Shown: positions 46,230 through 56,625 of the stretch, one piece after another
How the letters are laid out: every line of letters begins with the position of its first letter
How positions within the stretch are numbered: the stretch's first letter is position 1
Assembly (NCBI RefSeq): GCF_027580225.2
Contig: NC_073352.2
Location: 34,149,501 to 34,213,500, forward strand
DNA: 64,000 bases
Direction of reading: 5' to 3'
From: Misgurnus anguillicaudatus
Lineage: Eukaryota; Chordata; Actinopteri; Cypriniformes; Cobitidae
The notes under the pieces: generated by a model
What the model saw: the letters and a program-made list of their open reading frames with translations, nothing else
What the model was told of the DNA's origin: nothing
Database searches by the model: none
Position numbers and translations under genes: made by a program

Positions 46230-47329
46230 CAGATGTGTATAATGATACATGTATAACAACTTAAAACATAGTAAACCGAAGGGCTTTAAACATTAAATCA
46301 TCATTTTAATTACAAAAATGCCAAACGTTTTTGAAATGTGTGAAAAAACACATATTCAAGTGTGTGTTTGTACCTCGTAAATAGTAAAACCATTCATTTT
46401 TTGACATTGTGGAAAACAAGCTTATAAATCTTACAGAATGTTTTTTGGTCATCTAAAATAGTTAAAAGTTTTCTGTGAGGGTTAGGTTTAGGGGTTGGGT
46501 TAAGGAAAGGGCATAAATGTAAAATATTTATTTGCAGAAGGGGGGACTGCTCCAATCCATCATTTATTTTGTTTTCTTCTGCTGATAGAGTTCAGATGTT
46601 TCTTTTTATTTGCCTTGAGCAGAACACAACCTTTTAAGATTCATTCTGTCCAATCTGGTCTCTGATCCCAGAGCTGTGAGGTGTGCAAACACTGTCAGAT
46701 CTCTTACACGACCTTCTGTCTACATCTGTTACCCTCACAAACCTTTTTACACTTGATCATTTGCTCTTTCATTGCTCAAGAGATGTGTTGGTAATGTAAG
46801 TTATGTTCAATTCAGCATTTTCTAAAATGAGGATAAATAGAGAGGCATGCACATCGAGATCAAAAACATCATGACTACAAAGTTCACAATCGAAAATGAC
46901 AATGTTATTTCTCCGTGATTGCTCTTTCATAAGTTAGGAGATTTGATGGACTTATTCAGTGTTTCATTCACTTTGTCTCAGGTGTATCTCCAAAAACTGC
47001 TTTGAACAAAATAAACAGAAGTGAGATTATCACAATACATGATGATTATTGAGCTGTAAAGTAATAACTATACTGTACAATGTAATGTAATAAGCTGCTT
47101 GCACAAACAACTATGGGGATGTTTTTTTGGAAGACAATATGATAGATTGTAAAATAATCTGTATTGTATTTGAAGTTTATATTGAAATCATGAATACAAT
47201 TGACTTTTATTGCAAACTTGGCGAAACTGAAATCAGTTTATGACATTAAGATCTTCTCTAAAATGGACGAATTTGTAAGATTTATTCGTCTTTTTTAGGG
47301 CTGTCAAAAGATAAATTGCAATTAATTGC
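46230..47329. other. No gene seen; unique spacer
   Basis: About 1.1 kb of unique AT-rich DNA. GTTAGGTTTAGGGGTTGGG near 46480 may be a scrap of the AACCC family. No frame above 60 codons. Confidence 0.5.
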
Positions 47330-47430
47330 ACACATTTAATTTAATTTAATTTTTATTTATATAGCTGTTGTTTAATTGTTTCAAATCAGCTTTACATTAA
47401 TAGATGCAAGAGAAAACACAGAAAAATTGC
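47330..47430 (-). mobile_element. L2-type tail, minus strand
   Basis: TTAATTTTTATTTATATAGC followed by TTTAATTGTTTCAAATCAGC and TTTACATTAATAGATGC is the reverse of the fish L2-type 3' end seen at 28005-28282. Confidence 0.65.
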
Positions 47431-47439
47431 AAACCTAAG

Positions 47440-47935
47440 CAGCAGGATAGCGGCTAAGGCTATGTTGACATGTACATGGTTATTTTGAAAAACTGAGACA
47501 TTTACCTTCGTTTACATGTAAACGTAGATTTCGCCTCTGAAACAGATTCTTTCTAAAAACTTCGGCCAAAGTGTATATTTTCAAAACCTTTGTTTGCGTG
47601 CTTGCATGTAAATTGAGACAAATGGATGTTTAGGCGGCCAACGTCACAGTATGCCCCAGAGCTATGTTTACATGTGACTGTTACTCTGAACGCTTCCATG
47701 ATCGCATTTTTGTTCGTGCAAACTCGTTTCGTGTGTTTGTATTTGCAAAAACAGCTGCTCCATTATGTCGAGGAGCAGAGACGAGTGCTCGGTGGTCAGC
47801 AATTTTACACGTATTCGACTTCATGCGGCGCTGCAAGAACCGACAGATGGATGATGTCAACGTACCGCGAGAGCAAGTTGGGAAATCACACGTAGAGGTC
47901 TAAATTCGAATCGCTCTAGCGGTACTTTGACGTCA
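47440..47935. mobile_element. Decayed TIR element with TTTACATGT words
   Basis: GTTGACATGTACATGG, TTCGTTTACATGTAAACG and GCTATGTTTACATGTGAC are typical of fish MITEs named for such termini. The right part 47897-47934 is shared with 10534-10573. The 79- and 89-codon frames are within it. Confidence 0.45.
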
Positions 47936-48420
47936 ACTCCTCCCTCCAACACAAAGAAATAGTCAGCGTCACCACCAGCGCTGCCGGTGATTGGCTTACG
48001 TGGGCTTGAGCTTCTCTTGATCCCCATCGTTGCGCCAAGCGCTACAATGATGTCAGGAGACGGGGGAATCCCAAGCTTGCCAACATAAATCGGGCACGCC
48101 GTGTAACGGGAGATGGATCTGCCTCTACACCTGACCTGACGCCAGCAGAGGACATCGCTGCGTCCACCCTCACCGCTGAAAGGGTTTGGGGGCTTTGAAA
48201 TCGGACCCAAGAAACGCAAGCAAGGTCCAACCCCAGGGAGCGCAAGTTCATTCCCTAGTTTGCCGACGTGCATCTGTGGAGGGAAAAGCCCGCTGTGCGC
48301 CGGTGCAAAATACGAATGATACATGCGTCACTGACAAAGTCAATTGCGCTGGGTGCAAGATAGGGCCCATTGACATTATGTGACATTATTTCATCTTACA
48401 TCTCCTAAAATTGCTTAGAA
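47936..48420. other. GC-rich block with long overlapping frames
   Basis: About 400 bp at markedly higher GC. The longest open frame of the window (155 codons, minus, 47857-48324; contains GVGPCLRFLGPISKPPNPFS) runs across it, with 65-69-codon frames on both strands. Several frames are open at once, so GC content may explain them. It might be a relic of a retroelement or of a repeat's CG-rich core. Nothing is recognised. Confidence 0.3.
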
Positions 48421-48640
48421 GAGATAAAAGTAGGAACTGCTGGAAAAGCACTCTTTCGTGAATGTGTGCTGGTTGTTACCAGAAGTGTTTTTTTACAAAA
48501 TAGAGTCAATTGCCCCTCGGAAGGCATTTATTAACACCCTGGAGCCGTGTGGATTACTTCCCTGATGGATGGATGCACTTTTTTGGCCTTCGAATCTGAA
48601 GCACTACCATTATAAAACAGCCAGGACATTTTTAATATAA
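48421..48640. other. No gene seen
   Basis: Short unique stretch. Confidence 0.4.
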
Positions 48641-48644
48641 CTCT

Positions 48645-48735
48645 GTGTTCGTTTGAGAAGTGATAATCATATACATTGAGGATGTCTTGAGGGTCAATAA
48701 ATCATTAATTTTTGGCTGAACTGTCCCTTTAGCAC
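48645..48735. mobile_element. End of a common cyprinid MITE (minus orientation)
   Basis: TGAGGGTCAATAAATCATTA, ATTTTTGGCTGAACTGTCCC and TTT form the end of a family whose other terminus (CAGTTCAGCCAAAAATGAAA, ACCCTCATG) is seen at 49655-49740 in the opposite orientation. Confidence 0.6.
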
Positions 48736-48739
48736 AGGA

Positions 48740-49199
48740 ACCACCTTGGAGTTCTCTCGAGTCTCACCGTGGTGTCATTTTTTCTCACTCTCGGGTCTCT
48801 TCAGCTGTGCTGTCGGGACCTCGAGAGCCATAAACTCCGGCATTGATTAGATGACTGTGTGCAGCGAGGGAAGAGATTGTTTCCGGGCGACGGAATCAAC
48901 CGGGAGAGGCCGGAGAACCGAGGACGCAGCGGCATCCTGAGCTGCCCTTTGATGTGCCTGATGAATGCAGAGCAACAGGGGGTCCGAGAGAGAGAGACGG
49001 GCAGGGAGAGCTCTACCTGCTGGGGTTCTCAAAAGGATTGATTCCCTGTCGCTGCTGCCCGGATAGTCGGAAAGAAAAAGAGAAAAGCAATAGAGAAAGA
49101 GCGAGCTTAGGAGAACCAACAAAGCACGACCACTTAGTAGAGTTCACCGCTGAGCTCTGGCTTCAAGGAAATTCGCTCTTTGTTGATGTCACTAGGTGA
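48740..49199. other. GC-rich unique block with a 115-codon open frame
   Basis: From CTG 48852 a plus-strand frame is open for about 115 codons to TGA at 49197-49199 (contains GELYLLGFSKGLIPCRCCPD and HDHLVEFTAELWLQGNSLFV). A 60-codon plus frame and a 91-codon minus frame overlap it. CpG is frequent and repeats are absent. It could be a first exon with promoter, an exon, or regulatory DNA. No splice pair is convincing, so I do not call a gene. Confidence 0.3.
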
Positions 49200-49640
49200 A
49201 CGGAGAGCATGCTGGGAACAGGTAACATGTAAAGAAATCTTTTAAGAGCGAACCATTACGAAGAGAGGATTTGTATTGAGTGGAGAGAAGTGGTCTGTAT
49301 TTGGCCATCCTATATGGAGGTGTGGGTCAGAATACTTGAAGAGAGGACTGCACTGATCTCAGTGCTGTTGTGAGGAATAATAAACTTCCTGTTTATTTTT
49401 TTTGTCAGAAGCTCTGTCCCCTGAGACTAATCCTAAAGCAAATGTTGTTTTAATATCCCGGCCTGTTGCTGACACTTATTTATGCGTTGTACGTTTAATA
49501 AGCTTGTTCTCCTCGCTGTTCTGTCTCCATCTATTGGTGGCTTTTTACATCTCCTCGCCTGATATGGAAATTCCCTGAATGCTTCAAGTACTCTTTAAAA
49601 CACAAATTTAACTCTCTTGTCCTTGTGTGTCCAATTTCAA
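49200..49640. other. No gene seen; unique spacer
   Basis: Unique sequence, no repeat or gene signal. Confidence 0.45.
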
Positions 49641-49647
49641 AGTTCGG

Positions 49648-49995
49648 CCACAGGAGCAGTTCAGCCAAAAATGAAAACCGTCATCATTAACTGACCCTCA
49701 TGTTTTTCCAAACCCATATGACTTTCTTTTTCTTCTTTCAGCACAGATGCTTTAAAGAATATGCTGGCGTTATAGGATAGAAAGGGAAATGGGGACTTTG
49801 ACAGTCAAGCTCCAAAAAGGGTAAGTAAACAATACCAGGATTTCTTTCTGTAATTTGATTTAAAAGCTTCTTGCTATGCCGTGTTGAGGCCCCACAGGTG
49901 AAAACATGTATTATATAGTGAGTGTGAAACCTTTGATGGAGCAAAACATGAAAAATCCCCTCAGAGGGTAAAACTGGGATCAACGCTGGTGTTTC
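49648..49995. mobile_element. Common cyprinid MITE end (plus orientation)
   Basis: AGCAGTTCAGCCAAAAATGA, CATCATTAACTGACCCTCAT and TCCAAACCCATATGACTTTC match the ubiquitous cyprinid element with ends related to 48645-48735. The right end is not clear; the stretch to 49995 may be partly unique. Confidence 0.6.
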
Positions 49996-50019
49996 TACAC
50001 GCAGGTCATGGTGCTCTGT

Positions 50020-50021
<2 letters not shown>

Positions 50022-50072
<51 letters not shown>
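50022..50072. repeat. (GA)n microsatellite
   Basis: Uninterrupted GA run of about 24 units. Confidence 0.98.
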
Positions 50073-50075
<3 letters not shown>

Positions 50076-50316
50076 CTTATGCTCTAATAACTAAGGCACG
50101 TGAGACTCAATACTGAAAGCCGAGCGGGCTGATTGAAGTGGACAGGTAGTTTCAAGGCCTCTGATAAGAAACAGTGGTCATGCAAGTTAAAAATAGTGCG
50201 CGCGTGTGTTCAAGATTCCTTGGGTGTATTTGATTTTTAAAATGTTGTGAGTTGTCTAACCAGATTTTTTAGGCAGTTTTTCGGCATCATAAAAAGAAAA
50301 GCAGCATTTTATGCTG

Positions 50317-51164
50317 TTTAAAGAGTAAGTAAACCCTAAACCAACTTTTTTAGTTAATGGAATGTAAGAATAGGGCTTTATTAGTGCTGTTCATTGATTT
50401 TAGTAACTTTTTAGACATTTGGATATAAAGTGTTTCAATACTATAATCTATGATGTAAAAACGTCTGCCCTCTTCAGGTTGAATGGTGGCTACTGCAGTT
50501 GAATTTTCCTATTGGATGTTGGGTCCAAAAAATACCTTGTGACGTAAGCAGGTTCAAGCTCATAGATATGCACACTAGATGTCGCCTTGGCTACGGCAGT
50601 TCATTGGACCGAATGCGTCAAACAGAGCCGCCATCTTGAAACAGGGGAACCCCGCATCAGCGTCATTGTAGGCAATAATGACCATAAATCGTCGTGAACG
50701 CGATTTTATTAGTTTTCTTTTGGTTCGTTTCAACAGTCAGACATGTATTTAGCATTTAGTCCAGGAAAAAATAAAAGTTTTGATTTTATGAAAATTTACT
50801 TTTTCTAACTGCAATGCATAGTGCTAGTAGCCCTAACATCCATACGCAGCACAAAAGTCCGGCATCGTCCATGAATTTGAAGTACAGGTGGAGATAGCAG
50901 CTTTACCTAGATACTTCCTATGACAAGACCCCTGTTCTAAGATGGTGGCGGTTTTGACGCATGCTCAGAGCCCCAAGGCGACATCTACTGTAAATATCTA
51001 TGGTTCAAGCTCACCACGCTCTTGTTACGATCTCACCAAACACTTGGTACGAGCTTAGTTCATCCCCTCTATCTCTGTTGGGATTTGCCCCCTTTTCTTG
51101 CATTTTTCAAATATTGCCAGTGGGTGGAGTCGGGCTCTGGCCAGGGGTTTAGTAACGCTTTAAA
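50317..51164. mobile_element. TTTAAAG...TAAACCC TIR element hosting a MITE
   Basis: The ends TTTAAAGAGTAAGTAAACCC and GGGGTTTAGTAACGCTTTAAA are inverted. A complete second element (50561-51002) sits inside. The right end overlaps the first bases of the next element, so two insertions abut. Confidence 0.7.
50561..51002. mobile_element. Nested MITE, 442 bp, 9-bp TSD
   Basis: The ends CATAGATATGCACACTAGAT and ATCTACTGTAAATATCTATG are inverted and share GTCGCCTTGG / CCAAGGCGAC. GTTCAAGCT flanks both sides (50552-50560 and 51003-51011), a 9-bp duplication as made by Mutator-like transposases. Inverted internal words GCCGCCATCTTGA and TAAGATGGTGGCGG extend the stem. Confidence 0.85.
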
Positions 51165-51273
51165 GGGCACCAATTATCCGATTCATGATTTTACATTTCC
51201 TTTGGTGTGTAACTGTGTCTTACTACATTTTAACAATATGCAAAAGGTAACAAAGTAAACAATGCACATGTTA

Positions 51274-51572
51274 CGGTACATTCACACGGGGTGTAAGCAT
51301 CAGTTCATGCGTTGCCGAACTGAAGTGTGGATCCGTCAGTGCCACGTCACTGCCGTTGCTCGCGGCAGAAGTTAAACATTTCTCAACTTTTCAAGCTGCA
51401 ACGCGTGCGTCAGCCAATCAGTTCGCCTTATGCAAATAACCTAGACAGAGCCAGCCAATTACGTTTATGGAAGACTGGAGCATGTATTGTGGCCAATTTG
51501 ATTGACTGTTGGCCACGCTTCAGACAAGCCTTTCGTCAAGCGTTAACGCTTTCACTCCGTGTGAATGTACCG
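51274..51572. mobile_element. PIF/Harbinger-type MITE, copy 2, TTA TSD
   Basis: Ends CGGTACATTCACACGGGGTG and CCGTGTGAATGTACCG, flanked by TTA at 51271-51273 and 51573-51575. Same family as 4369-4673, each with its own TTA. Confidence 0.88.
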
Positions 51573-51583
51573 TTATCATTTCC

Positions 51584-51929
51584 AGCCTGATCTCACAAGA
51601 ATTCATACATATTTTACAAGCTGGCTAATTTGTATGAATGCATATGAAGTTAATTGTGGAAAAACGTACGATTCTCAGCAAAAAACAACCCCGTACCCCG
51701 CACCTAACCCCAACCCCACCTAATCCAGGGACAACAGATGTAAATTAGCCTTGTGGCTATAATCAGGTCCAATTACATATTGTGCATTGTCCCGGTCAAA
51801 TAAACGTAAATAAATAAACGTCACAGGGGTCAAGACAAATCGTACCAAAACTTACAAATGTGGTCGTATAAATTCATACGAATTGCCCAACTCGTAAAAT
51901 TTTTTACGAATTCTCATAACATAGCGTTG
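51584..51929. mobile_element. hAT-type MITE, 346 bp, 8-bp TSD
   Basis: AGCCTGATCTCACAAGAATTC and GAATTCTCATAACATAGCGTTG form imperfect ends. TCATTTCC flanks at 51576-51583 and 51930-51937. Internal CCTAACCCCAACCCCACC and a segment from AGGGACAACAGATG to GCATTGTCCC, which may be a further insertion, lie between. Confidence 0.8.
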
Positions 51930-52779
51930 TCATTTCCAACATAAATCTCTACTAACACACGGATTGTAGGAAAATGTTTATTTCCTGGGCTTGTTGACGT
52001 GGACACGATGGTCATTATCATAACTCCGCCCACTTCTGACTTACAGCCTATACATTGTCTATGTTTTTATATTTAAATAATTTACTACTGACTAAACCAT
52101 CATTCAAACACGAGTTTTGTGCAGTGTAGAGTAGCGCTTGTTGTTTGTCGTTTCTTCGATCACAAATGCAGACATGGTTTTAATGTTTTAGTTTCTTTAC
52201 CTTACCAATCTGTTATGTACTGCTCAAGCCGCACTGGTAAAGTTGATTGATCGGCTTGGTCATATGCATTTTCTGGATCAGATTTGGCTCATATTGATAG
52301 GTAGTAAAGACGATATAAACTCCTGTGAGTACTGCATTGTGAGCTAATCTTCAAAACATGGTAAGAAGCGTCACATATCGGATGAGGTATTCAGGCCAAA
52401 CACAATGTACTAGTAAGCTGGCCAATCGGGGACACAGCGCTTTTCAGATTGATGAGCTTTGTAACATGTAGACTTTTGGGAAAGGCAGGGAAATCTGTAG
52501 CAACAAAAATGTACGGTATGTGGAAAATAATGTTTTTTTTAACCATAAACCACGCAAACACCTGGTTGGTATTATACCAAATACACAAAATATCGTTGTT
52601 TTTAGCAACAAAATAGGTGCTCTTTAAAAAAAATCCACATACAAATATAATATAAATGTACTAAATTCCTTATCACAATACCTTTAAGTCAAAAGTTCTT
52701 AATAACCATTTCCATCTTACTTTTTTATGCAAAAGAACTTTTGTTCAACAGAAGGAGACCTTAAAGGAACCTTTATTTC

Positions 52780-53690
52780 TGACCCTGGACCACAAAACCA
52801 GTCTTAAGTCACATGGTTATATTTGCAATAGCAAAATTATCAAAAATATAAATTTTTGTTTTATGCCAAAAAATCATTAGGTTATTATGAAAAGCTTATG
52901 TTCCATGAAGATATTTTGTAAATTTTTTACCGTAAATATATCAATAATTGTATTTTTGTTGGTGGATGCATTTGGACAACTTTAAAGGCATTTTTCTCAA
53001 TTTTTCCACCCTCAGATTTCAGATTTTTTTAATAGTTGTATTTAGGCAAATATTGTAACAAACCATACATCAATGGAAAGCTTATCATATTTTCTGGACT
53101 ATAAGTCACTACGGAGTACCGTATAAGTCACATCAGTCAAAAATTTGTTTTGAAGAGGAAAAAACATGTATACAGTAAGTCGCACTGGACTATAAGTCAC
53201 ATTTATTAAGAAAACGATTTCACAAAATCCAAGCCCAAGAACAGACATTTAATCTGTAAAGGCAAGTTTTTCAACTAAGCAATAGCAGACAGAACAGCAG
53301 GCTGAAGAGGTGTCCATACATGTTAACGTAACATTAACATTTTTTCCCCGAACACAATAGCATATTAAACATGCCTGAAAATCTGAATGGACTAAATTAA
53401 CACGACAAGCCAAATCAAGTTCAAAAAGGTCCCGAAGTCATCACTGAATCCATTGAATTACATAAATACAGGAGCAGCATAGAGCAGACTATCGCGGCTA
53501 TAGATGGTAATGGTTTCTCTTGGTTCATATGAATTCATTTTGACATATAAGTCGCACCTGACTAGAAGTCGAAGGACCAGCCAAACTATGAAAAAAGTCC
53601 TAAAAATACTGTATTTATTTAGTTTTTCAGATCATGCATAAATCTCATTTTCAAAAAATTGACCATTATGAATGGTTTTGTAAGAGTGCA
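52780..53690. mobile_element. GACCCTGGACCAC palindromic element, interrupted
   Basis: Starts TGACCCTGGACCACAAAACC, contains ATGCCAAAAAATCATTAGG, CATGAAGATATTTTG, TTGGACAACTTTAAAGGC and AAACCATACATCAATGGAAA, and resumes after an insertion with TTTTTCAGATCATGCATAAA. The insertion lies at 53088-53627. It is a very common fish element; a deleted copy is at 3803-3995. Confidence 0.75.
53088..53627. mobile_element. Nested GGACTATAAGTC element
   Basis: The left end TATTTTCTGGACTATAAGTC and the right end GACTAGAAGTCGAAGGACC...AAAATACTGTATTTATT are inverted, with further ATAAGTCGCAC words at both sides. It splits the palindromic host exactly between CATCAATGG...CTTAT and the AGTTTTTCAGATC continuation, so it is younger than the host. 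Confidence 0.75.
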
Positions 53691-54559
53691 TTACTTTTTT
53701 TGGCCAAAGTCTAAAGCAACATTTTTAAAATAAATAAATGGATAACACAAAGAAGAGCATTGAACTTCCCTATAAGCTGTTTTAAGATTGTGTGCACTTT
53801 ACCTTCCAATACAATTCCCTAATGCATTGCAGCCAGCGAAACATATCCAAGATGACAGATGAAGGAAATGTCTTCTAGCTATACTTATACGAGGTGAATG
53901 TTTGCTTAGTGTTTCTGCAAGGAAGTAGTTGAATTTGCTAGAATAATTGATTCTCTCAGCTAAGCAAACATCCACCTCTTTGTTCACAACTCATTTGGCT
54001 TCACGAGCTGTGAAATGCATCCTCAATATGAAAGAACAACCTGTTAAAGCGGTAGCGCTCTCCCTTGTGCTCCGAGGAGCTTTTCCATCTCAATGGTTTG
54101 TATTTTTCTTTTAATAAAACACAGTCAGCAGACAGCTTGACTGCCAACTTCAATACATCTCTCAACAGGCTATGGGTCACATGGTGTGCTTAAAAGGACT
54201 CCTGATTGGTTTCTGGTAGTTTCCATGGATACGGGTCTTGGTGCGCCATTCTGGAAAAATGTAAACATCGAGTAGGCATGGGAGAAATTATGTAGACTTC
54301 ATGTGCTTCATTTTAATGGTGGTTTGATTAAGAAAGAGTGAAAGAAAGGTTAACATACTCTCTGTGTAGTTATAACTTATATTTAACTTAGCATTTTTTT
54401 ATCATAGGAAAATCAAAGACATCAGTTAACAAAGACATCGTGTACTTTAGTAAAGGAATTGAAATCCCAAAGAAGTTTTTTTTTCTTTTTACCTATAAAT
54501 GTAAATGTTTTAAATGTTGATCTGCTTAGTTTTATCCTAATTTGCACACTGTCTTCTAG
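53691..54559. other. No gene seen; unique spacer
   Basis: Unique sequence; frames of 62-78 codons at 53799, 54422 and 54459 are unrecognised and overlap. Confidence 0.45.
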
Positions 54560-55475
54560 GACTACTTTATGTATTGTTTTCAATTTTTTTCCTATTTCCT
54601 TACCATTGTCGCTTGGGGTTAGAATCACTTTCTGTTACATTTTTAGACATCCTAACCCAAACCCCAACTCTAACCCCAGCTCCAGGCAAGAATAGTTTTA
54701 AAATTGGAATTAAAACATGTAGAAACCAATACATAAAAGTACATCCTAACCCAAACCCCAAATCTAACCCCAAGCGATAATGATTTAAAAATAGAGGGAA
54801 AAAATGAGAAAACAATACATAAAATGACACGAAAAAGAAAGTCGTGCCACAGACACAAGACATTTGTGCTCAAGGCATGAAATAAAGCTGAATTTTGTGG
54901 CACACTCTTGAAACGAATGTGTTGAATTGGCACATCTTGTGTCTGGTTGGGGACAACACATCTGGTGTGTTGTCCTTGATTTGGCACATCTCTGTGTTGT
55001 TTTTGGAGCAACACACTTTGTGTTGTTTTGACACATCTTGTGTTGTCCCTTTTATTTTTTATGAACTTAAATGACACTTAATGTGTTAAAAACAACACAT
55101 AATGTGTTAAATAGTTTAACACAAAGCAATGTGTTAAAATTAACACATCTAGGGTGTGTTGATTTTAACACATTGCTTTTTGTTGGGCTATTTAACACAT
55201 TATGTGTTAATTTTAGCACATTATGTGTAATTTCGTGCTGATTTAGAGTTCATATAAATAAAAGGGACAACACAAGATGTGTTAAAACAACACAAAGTGT
55301 GTTGTTCTAAAAATAACACAGAGATGTGTTAAATTAAGGACAACACACTAGATGTGTTGTCCTTAACTAGACACAAGATGTGTTAATTTAACACATTCGT
55401 TTTAAGAGTGCATGGACACAAATAAATTGATCGAATTTTGTATGACTTTCCGTGAGATCATGTTGACACTGACAC
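54560..55475. mobile_element. AACCC-rich palindromic MITE, copy 3, interrupted
   Basis: TTACCATTGTCGCTTGGGGT, ACATCCTAACCCAAACCCCA, AATCTAACCCCAAGCG and GTGCCACAGACACAAGACAT follow the family. CATGGACACAAATAAATTGA and GACTTTCCGTGAGATCATG resume after the inserted palindrome at 54903-55410. Confidence 0.65.
54903..55410. mobile_element. 508-bp near-complete palindrome rich in TGTGTTGT
   Basis: Starts CACTCTTGAAACGAATGTGT and ends ACACATTCGTTTTAAGAGTG, inverted, and the match continues through most of both halves: GGACAACACATC / GATGTGTTGTCC, AACACACTTTGTGTTG / CAACACAAAGTGTGTT, TTAACACATTATGTG. It is built of ACACAT/ATGTGT words, so each arm is itself internally repetitive. The centre is near 55153. 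The 83- and 135-codon minus frames overlapping it are artefacts. Confidence 0.85.
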
Positions 55476-55855
55476 ACAGTCTTGTTTTTATTATTATTTC
55501 TGAATCATATGATGTGCTTTTTTCACTTGTGTGCTCTTTAAATCATGAGATTCTTCAATGCTAATGTCTTTGTTTGTGTTTTGTTACATTATCTTTAGCC
55601 TTGGAGTACTTTTTAGGGAATTTAAAAGATGTGTCCGAAAGATGTGGAGAGTTTCCATGGGACACAGATGTGAGGTCAGTGATGTGTGAAGGGCGAGTGA
55701 GGACAGAAAATGAAATGTGTTTGAGAAGTGTCATGTAAGAGGAAAGAAAGAAAATGTGTGAATCGATGGGACAAGCTACATTGCACGACTGTTGAGTGAG
55801 GGAGACGCATTTAGAGCTCATTATGAGCTCAGACTAAAAATATCTGAGCTGAGAC

Positions 55856-55858
<3 letters not shown>
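55476..55858. other. No gene seen; unique spacer
   Basis: Unique sequence before the microsatellite; the 86-codon minus frame is unremarkable. Confidence 0.45.

Positions 55859-55921
<63 letters not shown>
55859..55921. repeat. (TC)n microsatellite
   Basis: Uninterrupted TC run of about 31 units, the longest dinucleotide run in the window. Confidence 0.98.
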
Positions 55922-55927
<6 letters not shown>

Positions 55928-56138
55928 TTTTGTATTATTATGGGGCTATCGCTCTTAATGTGCAAATACCATAAACGTACTTACACCTTGCATGGTAAAG
56001 TGTTGGCTTCTACTTATTTTTTTAAACATGCATTCCTGGTTTTGTTGACTTGTCAGTATTTACAGTGTAATTGCAATCTTGTTTTCAATACATGACACAT
56101 TAGGCATGTCAGTATTTGTCATGAATGTTGTTGTTTTT

Positions 56139-56625
56139 TTAAAGAGCACCTATTGTATGATTCACATTTTTACATTTCCTTTGGTGTGTAGGTGTTTATT
56201 AGCACATGTTAATATGCAAAAAGTACAAATCCCAAAGTAAACGATGATGCAAGTTATCGTCTTTTTTTGGACTACAACAAACACACAGATTTTAGGCAAC
56301 AGTTTAGTTCCTGGGATTGGTGATGTAGACAAGACAGACGTTATCATAATTCCTCCCGCTTCAGACTCACAGCCTGTAAGTTAACTCCTGTTAGCATTGC
56401 ATTTTGCGCAAATCTTTCAAACATGGTAAGGAGCGTCACATTTCCGGCTGACATCAGAGGTATTCAGGCCAATCACAACGTACAGATTAGCTGGCCAATC
56501 AGGGACACAGAGCTTTTCAAATCCATGCATTATAGGAAGAAAGTAAAATCTGGAGCTAAAAAATTTACAGTATGTGCAAAATGTGTTTTTTGAACCATTT
56601 TTTAGCAATGAAATAGGTGCACTTT
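56139..56625. mobile_element. AAAGAGCACC TIR element, uninterrupted copy
   Basis: Ends TAAAGAGCACCTATTGTATG and ATGAAATAGGTGCACTTTA are inverted over about 15 bp. Internal order matches 51161-52627 without its two insertions, giving an ancestral length of about 490 bp. Two minus frames (61 and 63 codons) are element sequence. Confidence 0.85.

Larger units (their letters stand above)
51161..52627. mobile_element. AAAGNGCACC TIR element hosting two insertions
   Basis: Ends AAAGGGCACCAATTATCCGA and AAATAGGTGCTCTTTA are inverted. Comparison with the uninterrupted copy at 56139-56625 (TTTACATTTCCTTTGGTGTG, CATGGTAAG, GTATTCAGGCCAA, AGCTGGCCAATC) locates two insertions at 51274-51572 and 51584-51929. 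The 52391-52588 frame is element sequence. Confidence 0.85.

Noticed and set aside
54600..55077. 135- and 83-codon minus-strand frames
   Set aside because: They read through the AACCC MITE and the 508-bp palindrome.
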